Shown piece after piece: positions 1 through 9,241 of a stretch of DNA of 19,793 nucleotides. Position 1 is the stretch's first letter. Each line of letters starts with the position of its first letter. The notes beneath the pieces were generated by a model. The model was not told where the DNA came from. It searched no databases and was given only the letters and a program-made list of their open reading frames with translations. The stretch is from positions 1 through 19,793 of the forward strand of contig JAQIWT010000458.1 in NCBI GenBank assembly GCA_034696485.1. Direction: 5' to 3'. This DNA comes from Isohypsibius dastychi. Taxonomy: Eukaryota; Tardigrada; Eutardigrada; Parachela; Isohypsibiidae. Made by a program: the position numbers and the translations under genes.

Positions 1-110
1 CGGAACAGTTCACTGTGACATTGTCACGACATATAAGGATTTACCATCATGGAGCCGCCACCAAGCGCGATCCTTGCTATTCTGATGATGCATTGCTTTT
101 CTAAAAATCA

Positions 111-3100
111 TTATTCAGTGAGAACTGGTCTGTTTTTATCATGACTGTTCTTCGAAGACCTCCAAAATAGAAGTGCTGAGAAGATGATGCCAACCACGAG
201 AATTGTGCCGAGAATCGCCGTCTGCATCGGGACGAGCGATTTTTCTAGGATTGCAGAAGTAGGGAGATTAACAAAACTTTTGAAACTATTCGACAAAAAA
301 CAACTCTAACCTGCGATCTGGCACGCAGTGCTTGTTCCCAAATATCCACAACGGGGCTCATTCAGGGGTGGCCATACTGAACCCGGCCAGTTATTCGGCT
401 TATCCTGGCTGGCGAAGATGCCGCTGGCAAAATGCCGCAATATAGTCTGAAACACACGGCTCAGACCAAAATCGTCGAACAGCAAAAACTCACGGTTTGG
501 ACTCCGTCGTTTCCAAAATGGTTAACAAACAGATCAACTCTTCGATCACCATTTGAGTTTACGTAGACTGGACCGACTTTCGTTTCGAAAGTTCTGTTCA
601 AGAACATTTGCGCCAAGCTTTTTCCGTTCGTGGGAGAATGGCTTCTGGTCTGCATTTTGATCACCTTTTATCAAGATGACTACATCAATATAAATGAGTC
701 CTGGAAATAGCATATTCATCACCTTGGCGACCGAAACAATACATGCGTAACCAGAAGCGATTGTGGGGTACTGAAAAAACAATCAGATTTCTTCTCAACT
801 TGAACGAGACAAGCATGTACCGTACCAAGTGGTTGCCTGGATAGGTGAAATTCTTTGTTTCTCTGGAACGTTTTCGCACCTCGGCATTGAACGTTCCGCC
901 CTCCAATGCGTCCGCAGATCCACCGTGACCCGGTCTGATGAGCAAAACAGAGCGGAATGCATCTTTTGCATCCTGAAACAATTGTCTCCTGTTTGATGAC
1001 CGGGCGATTCTATACGTTTTTTCAACGTGGAAAATTATCGAGTCAGAAGTTTGAACAAATCCATGAGATTTTGATTGACTCACGAGGAAAAAAAACCTTC
1101 GGGCGTCCCCGGGCCAGATGCTCGTGGGACATACTGCGGAAGGTTGCAGTAGGATAGGATCTCAAACTATGAATCCAGCATCAATTCTCTCACGAAACTT
1201 TTTAGGCATCACGAATTGAAGCCAATAACCAACCATACATTCGAAAAGTTATGTTAATACGAGCTGTTGTCTAGGTTTCTAGATCATCCTTGTTGTCGAA
1301 AAAGAACCCGTAGACATCGTTTTCACTTGGCTTTCAAAATTTTCTCGTAAACCAAAACTGCAACGAATCGAAAATGCAAAACCTTTAGATCCGATGAATT
1401 TTTTTCTAGTTTTTTATGATATTTTTGTTATATTTTTCAAATGCAAACTGACAGAGGAGTTGAATGTAGACTCTCGATCTTGAACCTTCGGTTATATCCA
1501 AGCCATTACCCGGAAAGGAAGAAAACACTACGTTGCTACTTGGATACAACCTTCCGCAAAACGGAACATTCTGATTGAAATCGGCATCATTGTGCAGCCG
1601 GCTATGTTTCCAAAAAGCAAAACTTTGTTCAGACCCCCCCCCCTATCCCGCATTCTGTTAGGTATACAAATGAGAAAAAGTAAAATACTCATAATCTAAA
1701 TGGGTAAAGCAGTCAAGATAAGAAATTCAGGTTTCAGAACCCTTTGGGGGGGGGGGGGGGGGAAGGGCAGGGTTTCATTCATCGCATCGGAAAAACTGTG
1801 TGGATTGAAACAAATTTTTTTGCAACGAGCTTTTACAAAACGGCCGCATGTAACCAGGGTGGTTTATTGTCATTCTAACTTTACTGCCTCACTGTACTTT
1901 ATCAAAGCTGTCGTCATTTCTCCAAGTAATGTTCCCATCAGAGATGGGCAGTTTCCTGAAACGGGTAGTGAGTTGCGCTTTAAGGTTTTTCGTAGGCTAT
2001 GAGTTGAGTTTTGAGTTGAGTTTTTTTCGGAAATCTAAGTTTTGAGTTGAGTTTTTCGAGTTTTGAAAAAACCCGAGTTTTTGAATTTTCGTTTAATTTG
2101 GTGTCACTCAACTATATTCAAGTTTCGAAAGGCATCAAGAATGTAGTCATTTATATAGAAATGTTGCAACCAAAATGTGTCGGATGAACCATTCGAAACG
2201 TCACCCTTATTTAAAAATTACACGAGCTCGCGTAGTTCAAAAATGAGTTACTTTTATAGCATAAATTGTTAATTTTTTTGAAAAACTCGAGTTTTGAAAG
2301 TATTTTGAGTTGCGGTCGAGTTTTTCTGAATCCGAGTTTTATTCGAGTTGAGTTTTGAAGAAGCTGAGTTCGAGTTTGCGTTGGAAAAAAACTCAAAAAA
2401 CTATAAAAACTCAAAAAACTCAGGCGCGTTGGAAAAAAACTGCCCACCTCTGGTTCCCATGCAGATGAGGTGTTTTGAGGCCAACATCCACAGCAATGTA
2501 CACCTGTAATTTCATGACGTGACAACATCTCCATACTTGCTTTTAAATCGAATGTTCGAGATTCGTACATATTCCCCATCGGTCAAGTTCATCGAGCGGG
2601 CTTGTAGCTATCCAACAAAGTAACATCAGTTTGGCCTGAATCATCCGTCCATTTCAACAAATCACCATGAAAAGTCGCATCATCCGTCCGGGTCCAAAAA
2701 ATAACAGCACTTGAAAGCATTGAAATGAAGTACAATGAACGATGACTATTCCCGGCCACCCCGATATATGGAAAATGATTTCCATTGCCGGCTACTGGCC
2801 CGTACAGGGAATAACGCACATGAGCATAAATGCGTTGTGCTGGTTTGTTTGTAATGAATGTTGGCTCATGTGCGTTATTCCCTGTACGGGCCAGTAGCCG
2901 GCAATGGAAATCATTTTCCATGTATCGGGGTGGCCGGGAATAGTTATCGTTCATCGTATTGAATATCAGAATATAATTCTCGTGATCGAACGTACCACGA
3001 CTTTGCATCCTAAATTCATGTAGGATCTTTTCGAACTCGGACTGATTTCCTGAGCTGAGCTGCTGGGCTTTGAAACGAATCGGGTAATTCTTCAGTGTTG

Positions 3101-3861
3101 AAATCAAAGTCCCGGATATCGCTCTGTAAACCACAACTGCCGAATAGTCTACAACGATGAATACAGTTGTCCAGTTGAAGTGCGTGAGAAGATGAACATA
3201 GGTTTCTGTGTAGGCTGGAACCGACATCGGGCTGGTTGAAATCCAGGTGGGATGCATGATTCTGTCTTTCATGACCCAATCTGTAGTTACCCTATGCAAA
3301 TAAAAATACCCTTATCTTTCATAAAAGTATTATCAATATGCAAGAGCTCACGGACGTGGTGACAAAGAGCATATCCCAAGCTTTTGCCAGCTGACTGAGC
3401 AGTTTTCCTTCGAGACATCCTGGTTTAGACAGATTCACTCAGTTCATTCATGAGTTTATGTGGATGAGTGTTTGTTGCCATCGGTCACTGATTTAGTCGG
3501 GAAATAGGAAAATGTGTTCGAAAGCTTCTTTCGATTTCTTACCCGGTGCAGCCAACACAGAAACGATATCGTTTTCTGACCGCCGATCACGATAGAACCA
3601 TTGTGCGGCGAGGCGCTCTGCGTTGTCCAATAACTGTTGGCAGTTCATGATGCCGCTCTCTGAGATAAACTTGATGGATATCTGGATGCTTCCGTTATAT
3701 TCTCGGTTAACATCCTCAGCTCCAAGTTCGTACGCTGGTTGAGTGAAGGCGAAAGCTCCCAGTTGATCCGGATTCGAGTAACCTATCACCGCGATATCGA
3801 TTTCAGTGACGGCCTGAGAACATACAATGACCACATAAGTAACAAACACGTAACAGAACAT
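111..3861 (-). CDS. ANF-receptor (natriuretic-peptide-receptor-like) single-pass receptor, gene A
   Basis: Spliced model, exons in transcript order: 3861-3543, 3419-3356, 3291-2996, 2709-2666, 2607-2569, 2503-2448, 1955-1898, 972-826, 770-723, 664-494, 446-311, 244-111; 1512 nt, 503 aa plus TAA. All introns are GT-AG and phases agree. A signal peptide (MFCYVFVTYVVIVCSQ) leads into an ANF-receptor ectodomain (EIDIAVIGYSNPDQLGAF; DNAERLAAQWFY; NLTDGEYVYIAVD). The juxtamembrane segment WPPLNEPRCGYLGTSTACQ resembles the cysteine pair before the membrane in NPRs. One TM helix (about 468-487, TAILGTILVVGIIFSALLFW) is followed by a 16-residue tail. No kinase-homology or cyclase domain is present, so it resembles clearance-type NPR-C in layout. 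The ligand is unknown. It is a paralogue of the gene at 9242-11349 with matching intron positions. Oddities: a hAT-like MITE splits the exon after HLHGN, the following intron (973-1897) is 925 nt against 56 nt in the paralogue, and intron 2710-2995 holds a large hairpin. Family assignment is confident. Whether the gene is functional depends on splicing out the MITE. Confidence 0.82.
1634..1762. repeat. C10 and G17 homopolymer tracts in the long intron of gene A
   Basis: There is a run of ten C at 1634-1643 and a run of seventeen G at 1746-1762, both in intron 973-1897. No coding signal or clear element ends were found in the rest of this 925-nt intron. The tracts can form G-quadruplexes on one strand and are also typical places for length errors in sequencing. 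Confidence 0.85.
1939..2452. mobile_element. hAT-like MITE inserted in an exon of receptor gene A
   Basis: A 514-bp non-autonomous element. The left end is CAGAGATGGGCAGTTT and the right end read inward is CAGAGGTGGGCAGTTT, terminal inverted repeats of at least 16 bp with one mismatch. It is flanked by a perfect 8-bp direct repeat GTTCCCAT (1931-1938 and 2453-2460). An 8-bp duplication with CAG-rGrTGGGCA ends is the known signature of hAT transposons. The interior has no transposase ORF and is dominated by GAGTTTTGAGTTGAG-type motifs and A/T runs. On the minus strand it interrupts the codons for HLHGN of gene A. Confidence 0.88.
1956..2447 (-). other. Putative MITE-derived intron of gene A
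   Basis: Read on the minus strand, a donor in one terminal repeat (CAGAG|GTGGGC, GT at 2447-2446) and an acceptor just inside the other end (CCCGTTTCAG|GAAACTG, exon resumes at 1955) bound a 492-nt GT-AG segment. Splicing joins exon 2503-2448 to 1955-1898 in frame. It leaves 30 extra nt (QRKLPISDGN at the junction) relative to the 84-nt exon in gene B. Without splicing, translation stops soon after entering the element. The splice sites are inferred; no transcript was available. Confidence 0.6.
2731..2958. repeat. Large inverted repeat (95-bp arms) inside an intron of gene A
   Basis: Left arm 2731-2825 and right arm 2864-2958 are reverse complements with three mismatches in 95 positions; the loop is 38 nt (2826-2863). 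The shared core includes CATTGCCGGCTACTGGCCCG and its complement. The repeat fills most of intron 2710-2995; the equivalent intron of gene B is 106 nt (10438-10543) and has no such repeat. The minus-strand frame happens to stay open through it, but the flanking exons splice around it. A transcript would fold into a long, nearly perfect hairpin. Confidence 0.92.
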
Positions 3862-5815
3862 CTTCCTGAATCATGAGATTGAAATTAGGAAGAATGGTAG
3901 CAAATTTTGATATTTGTCCTAGTTTTCTGAAATTATGACGGAAATCCAAGGCTGATTGGAATCCGATGGTGAAACCATGCGGGATATTGTAATTTTCTGT
4001 TATTACCGCTGGCATCTGACCGTTTGCTGGAGCGAGTGCGGAACTGCGGATACACCCCCAGTCACGTCAAGCGTTTTTTTCTCTCAGATCTCTGCAATTA
4101 TGACTTAGCCGCAGAGGCAAACTGAGTGTTGGGATATACCGACATGTACACTGATGGATGAATCAACTTCAGGAATTGCGTTGCGTTGAGGAAATGTGAT
4201 GTGCTCGGGTGCAAAACGCTGGGAAAAAAATCCGGGAGGATCATTTTTGCCTTAGGCGGAATGCAAACAAGCAGGTGAACGGAAACGAGTATTCTTAATC
4301 ACAGGTTTCCAACGAACCGCAAGCAATTTGTCTTCAGAGAAACCCAATCAGCGAATCATTGTATAACTGAAAGCCGAATCTCATCAAATCCATATCAAGT
4401 TCCCCTGAGTGAGGAATAGTGATCGGTATTATGTATAGAAGCGTTTTTGTGGACCTTTCGCGATCTTTTTCGTTGTTGAGGTATCAGTCAATTCGGAGGA
4501 TGTGGGTGTGAATTCACAAATAACAAAGAAATGTCAATCATTATAAGAAGTAGTTCTGCTCCACTCATTTATTTGTGGTTCAGGCTGCACGGAAGTCACA
4601 GCAACTTCTCGTTCTCAAGATGTGAAACAATGTCTTCACTATCCATTACAATCATTCTCACACTCCGGGAAGTTTTTTAGTAAGAACCGAAGATTCCATC
4701 CTTGTCCTGATCTCGTCAAACGTGAGGCTGTTGAAAGAGTCTTTCAAGTAAGGCTTAGGGTAAGTCTCACCTTCCACACAAAACGAGAAGTTTTACCCAT
4801 CGCTGTTATCGTAGTTAACAAAAATATGTTCAACATTGAACATCTTGAGTCACACATCTACAAATCACCATTGTCCACCAAAGCGTTACTTATTTACTTT
4901 TGTCATTTTCGGTAGTAAGGTCAAACTCGTCGTGCCATGATGCCAAACAATGATTGCGGTGTTTTTCAGAAACAACATGTACGACGTTTTGAGAGCGGAT
5001 GCCAAATGCTGAATCCGAGAACATTAATTGGTTTGTTCACATGCGAAGCGGGGCATTAGAGCCCTAATATATGCGTATATTTGACAGCCTCGATGAGGCG
5101 ATCTTTCGGTTCGATGAAACATTTCCCTGGGCATCGGCATTTCAAAAAAATAGCACGATTATCAGAAAGAATAGTTTTTAATACTCCAGAAACCATTTCG
5201 GAATGTTTTGTTTCATTTCCACCTGCTGCGGACAGCCTGCCAAAAACTATGTGGCGTATCTTATGTGACTGACCGTTTATTCGTCATAACCCTAAACCAC
5301 TGTCCATCGACTCGCACTTTCAGAACCTGGATCCCAAAACAAAGGAAAAGGTATCAAAGAGGTATTAAATCGTTAATCAATGAGGTGAAAAAGCGGTAAG
5401 CCCGCTCCCCTTTCTCCCTCGCTGGTGGAGGGGAAGGGGACTCAAGATATTGGAGACCGACTGTATCAATTCAAGCGACCCTTATATGGGAATAACCAAA
5501 ACGTAGAGCCATCGGTACCTTAGAGTACAGATCGCTGATTGATGGAAATTGTATCATTTGGAGACCGGACTCATTGCTTCCAGTGATCTCGCATGGTTAT
5601 ACATGTACATCTTATTTAGAAGGTATTAACGATTGATAATAGTAAAAGAGACAGATATGATTGAGCCAAAAGGTCAAATATTACTCAGATGACCATAATC
5701 AAGTGCACCATAATTTAATACAAACAGGAGTCGTCTGACACAGGAACGCTGTTGACAGTAAATTTCTGTTAACAGGAACAACAAATCATACAATGCGGTT
5801 GTAATGAAGCCGTGT
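3862..5815. other. Intergenic region with no recognisable gene
   Basis: This stretch separates the start of receptor gene A from the 3' end of the GPCR gene. Open frames on the plus strand at 4622-4915 and 5081-5399 have no recognisable motif, and I see no convincing splice structure around them. No RNA gene, long inverted repeat or transposon ends were found by eye. The upstream promoter of gene A should lie in its first few hundred bases, but I could not identify a core motif. Confidence 0.5.
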
Positions 5816-5821
5816 TTTATT
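5816..5821 (-). promoter_or_regulatory. Polyadenylation signal of the GPCR gene
   Basis: AATAAA on the minus strand lies 17 nt after the GPCR stop codon. Its position and strand suit this gene, giving a very short 3' UTR. Confidence 0.5.
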
Positions 5822-5837
5822 TTGAATAAATGTTTTT

Positions 5838-6917
5838 TCAACCAATCAACCCAAGAAAAACAGAGTTAATCCGCATTGGCCAAATTAACTCCCTCTTGAT
5901 TCTCTCTCCACAAAACATCCTCCTCAACAGTGCTCGTCCAGTGCGACAAAAGCTCCTGTCCAGAACAAAAAACGTGATCTGGAATCAAAGTTATGAAGGA
6001 ACATATTTATGTCAAATAACAACTCTCCGTCTTACGGGGCTGGACAGAAAACCAACAATGAGTGAAGTGCGGAGCCACAAACTGAAGATCGGATTCCGTT
6101 GCAACACAGCCGGGAAATGCCTCGCCATGAACGGCAAAGGTACATAAAACAGGACAAGCCACAAAAACACAAGGAAAAGAATTTTCATCAGCCGAAATCG
6201 GCGTGCTTTGTGAGCTCGCCAATTTTGCTGTGGCGCTCCTAGCTGATGCGGGGTCACCACATTTCGATCCATGATACTAGCTTTAATGAAAATGAAAAGA
6301 TAAATTAAGAAAGTGAGTCCGGTTGGTAGATAGGTCCCGAGGGTGTCATGAATGACGCTTGATAGTCCGACCATCATTCGGACGCTGCAGTCACCCATAG
6401 GTATAGGTACAAAAACTGTGCTGCGATCATGGTATCCCTGTAGCTCAATAACAAACGCGATGACCAAACTGAGACCCAACATCCCGATTACAACGTGGCG
6501 TTTGCTGACATGCTGATAACGTCGTTTGTCGAAAATGGCAAAATAGCGGTTCCATGCGACGAACATGTCGTACCAACCGAGTGATATGCCGAACGCGTTC
6601 GTGAAAAGACTCCATGTTTTACAGTCTATGATCTGTTTACCGTGGGTAACCATTGAATAGGTGTTTGCATTCTTTAGTGTGTACATGAGTCCAAATATGA
6701 CGTACTCCTGTAGTAAGTGGAAAATGACGAGAATTCCACTGCTTTTGTGCGTCTTGATATCGGTCAGTATAACAGCACACAAAAAGATCGTCAGTAGGGA
6801 AGCAGTGATGATCAGCACAAAGGTGACAGAGAACCAGAGTTCGAATGTTGGATGACCTGCAAGGATAGCAATGGAAACTGAGGAGTTTCGGAAAAATCCC
6901 GTGTTATTCATTGCCAT
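5838..6917 (-). CDS. Rhodopsin-like (class A) G-protein-coupled receptor
   Basis: Two exons, 6917-6036 and 5978-5838, joined over a 57-nt intron (CCCC|GTAAGA ... TTCCAG|ATCACG), give 340 aa. The N-terminus has glycosylation sequons (NNT, NSS). Hydrophobic helices start near residues 25, 62, 100, 143, 194, 245 and 277. Cys99 at the top of TM3 and Cys177 in ECL2 (MGDCSVR) are the usual disulphide pair. The DRY motif is replaced by NRY (WNRYFAIF, 122-129). TM6 has FLWLVLFYVPLPF. Reading past the donor would stop at SSPVRRRVVI; splicing instead completes TM7 as SSPITFFVLDRSFCR, matching the NPxxY-F-helix-8 pattern with S for N and F for Y. It lies between two ANF-receptor genes on the same strand. 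The ligand cannot be told; an orphan or peptide-type receptor is possible. Confidence 0.85.
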
Positions 6918-7656
6918 GAAATCCGTTATCTAGTCTAAATTTTGCCAAACAAGCCACTGAGATATTGAAGACAGTTTAGCAAATATATACCAGAAATAGT
7001 GTCATGATCTGCAATGTTGCGTTTAACTCAGCGTACGTAAATTAGTTTAGGCTGAAATCAGGCGGAGAGCACAATAATTAAGATTAATAAAACATGAACT
7101 ATAAAGAGGAGTACTTGGAAGCAACTTGAGCAGTCTTTCACTGAAACAGGATGTACACAGCAGAATAATTGGCTGGTGAACAATTTGATAACGGAATGAG
7201 TGTTTCTAAACAGAGGTAATGGACTGAGACTGATTACATTCCGCGTATCGGATGCCGTGATTGAAAATTGATGGAAATGTCTCTTTCTCGCAATCAGACG
7301 CAATGACAGAACATTTCCAGAAATCGTTGCTGTGACGGTGATTTTCGTCGTAGTTTTTTGTGGCACCCGATTACTGGGCTGCTCCTGTAGAATATTTTTC
7401 TATAACGAAAATCCACAATACATTACCAAAAATCCATTACCAGTTAGCCCTGAAACTGGAAAGTTGGATTGACTGCCAACTTTATATTCCAAAACCATTC
7501 TGCAAATGTTCTCGGAATCCACTTTGTGCTTTGAATGAATCGTCGACCTGAAAATTGACCACTTACCGACGATCAATGAAATCATGCAAAAACATCGGTA
7601 TAGTGCCACCGACATCAAGTCAAGTAGAAACAGCGTATCAGGCTGTTTTGTAGGGT

Positions 7657-7693
7657 ACTTTTTCGTAGTGGCAATATTCCACTACGAAAAAGT
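7657..7693. repeat. Perfect 15-bp-arm hairpin
   Basis: ACTTTTTCGTAGTGG (7657-7671) and its exact complement (7679-7693) are separated by a 7-nt loop CAATATT. No gene context explains it. It may be the remnant of a small inverted-repeat element. Confidence 0.85.
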
Positions 7694-7918
7694 GACCTTT
7701 CGCGAACCGATGTTGCGTGAAAGCGCTGTTTCTTGAAATTATGTTTGGTTGGCGAATTTTGGTCGTCAGGTATTTTCTGATGATTATCTTCCGTTGTTAC
7801 CCATTACCACCATCTTGCACACGGATGAGAATTTACATGTGATGCAAAGCGATATTGGTGATGATCGCAGAGTCTTGAGGCAAGGAAAATCCCAAATGAG
7901 ACGAAAGTGTCCGGTTGT

Positions 7919-7940
7919 CCGGTGTCCGATCGGACACCGG
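7919..7940. repeat. Perfect 22-bp palindrome
   Basis: The half-site CCGGTGTCCGA is followed directly by its complement TCGGACACCGG. It lies in a block with several TGTCCGG motifs that flank the inverted-repeat element at 7987-8425 on both sides. Confidence 0.9.
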
Positions 7941-7986
7941 AACAATTTCGTCGGCTGATGTAGCTGACCAACTTGTCCGGTTGTCG

Positions 7987-8425
7987 TATGGATGAGCTTA
8001 ACAACAGGAGAGCCAAAATGATGTTATGTTATAACACTTTTAACACTGTTATAACAGATATTACAACATTCTTAACAGTTATAACAACTGGTAGAATTTA
8101 ATTGGAAAACGATGTGGGTTTTAGGACAAACCGTTATTCATGGGTTTGGAGACTTTTGATCTCAATGAAATCAAGTAGTTATCGGTGGCAAGTATTATGA
8201 AATCTGAAATCATTGCAGAATCCAGACAAAAACGTTCCTATATAATGGAAAAACCGGAGAAAAGTAGAAATGTTATAACATTTCTATAACAATGTTATAA
8301 CAATCCTAACAGTTTAACATGGTTAACATTTCATGATGAGACCGTTATGTTATGTTATGTTATGTTATGTTATACGGTTTTACATAACATCCCATTATAA
8401 CGGCAAAATGTTAAGCTCATCCATA
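7987..8425. mobile_element. Putative MITE with 17-bp terminal inverted repeats
   Basis: TATGGATGAGCTTAACA at 7987-8003 is repeated in exact inverted form at 8409-8425, 439 bp overall. The flanking octamers are GGTTGTCG and GGTTGTCC, a possible 8-bp target duplication with one mismatch. The interior is A/T-rich and packed with short palindromes such as TGTTATAACA and contains no transposase frame. TGTCCGG-type motifs occur outside both ends in opposite orientation, so the real element may be longer (about 7905-8500). Confidence 0.62.
8344..8373. repeat. GTTAT microsatellite, six copies
   Basis: Six tandem GTTAT units, flanked by ACC and ACGG so that CCGT/ACGG bracket the array. It sits inside the inverted-repeat element at 7987-8425. 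Confidence 0.9.
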
Positions 8426-8895
8426 GGTTGTCCGGTACGATTGCCGGCGGACACTTTTACCGGACACGTTCGTCGGACATCTTTTGTCGGCAAACATCTC
8501 TTTGTGGCGAGCTCTTTGATTCAACCACTTTTGTTGTTCACTCTTTTCGGAAAAAATGAAATGTGAAATAAGCACTTGTTTTAATGATTTCCTCTGTTGT
8601 TTTGTCAGCGTGTTAAGCATAGTTTACTCTCACTATGTGTTAAGGCACTCATGTCTTGGCTTTCTATCGTCAGCGAGGTCAAATCTTTCGCGCCGACATT
8701 CTTTTGTGCCAGTGACAACGCAAGCAACCAGGCAGCATCTAATCAGAGCTCTCATGTTCAAATCCTTTTCAGACCATATTAATCAGAAATTATCTAAGCT
8801 CAGTTATGGTAAGTGAACAGAAGAACGGGCGTGGCTAAATATCGGCAGAATCCTCAGGCACATCGAAGAAAACAGAATTGAGATCATGCACAATA

Positions 8896-8901
8896 TTTAT
8901 T
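8896..8901 (-). promoter_or_regulatory. Candidate polyadenylation signal for receptor gene B
   Basis: AATAAA on the minus strand, about 340 nt beyond the stop of gene B. It was chosen only by motif and orientation, so it is weakly supported. Confidence 0.25.
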
Positions 8902-9241
8902 GAAATGTCCGATAATAGTATATTACAGAATGTTTCATAATACTGGAGGTACATGTTTAGATAAGATAATATCGGACTATCCGAGAACTTGATGGACGGT
9001 GAACTTGTGGGTCGTTCATCGTCACCGAAGCGCAGTCACCCGGTAACGAGAACCGAAAACAATTCTAAGAAGAAGAACATCTTAGAAAGCTGGGTACGAA
9101 GAGATCATTACGGTGTGACACGATTCATGAAACAATCACGATTCTCACCATCACGTAGGAACCACCAAGCACGATCAGGCCCCGTCTTGTGCAATACCTT
9201 TCTAAGAGGAAACATCATTTTCAAAAATCGGTCAATCTCAA

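Larger units (their letters stand above)
6918..9241. other. Intergenic region rich in palindromes, no gene seen
   Basis: This lies between the GPCR start and the 3' end of receptor gene B. No open frame shows family motifs. The region holds a 15-bp-arm hairpin, a perfect 22-bp palindrome, an element with 17-bp inverted ends, and a GTTAT microsatellite, listed separately. I searched it for kinase-homology or cyclase exons that could extend gene B and saw none. Confidence 0.5.

Noticed and set aside
2211-2579. A 122-codon minus-strand frame running into the MITE
   Set aside because: It is in the wrong frame for the conserved TDGEY/VYIAVD exons and consists mostly of transposon sequence.
2589-3299. 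A 236-codon minus-strand open frame read as one uninterrupted receptor exon
   Set aside because: Only 2996-3291 aligns with gene B. A donor at 2995 and an acceptor before 2709 match B's splice pattern and place the hairpin in an intron. Beyond 2709 the ANF frame is a different one.
4622-5399. Plus-strand open frames in the intergenic region
   Set aside because: No recognisable motif, no splice sites giving a longer model, and composition no different from shadow frames.
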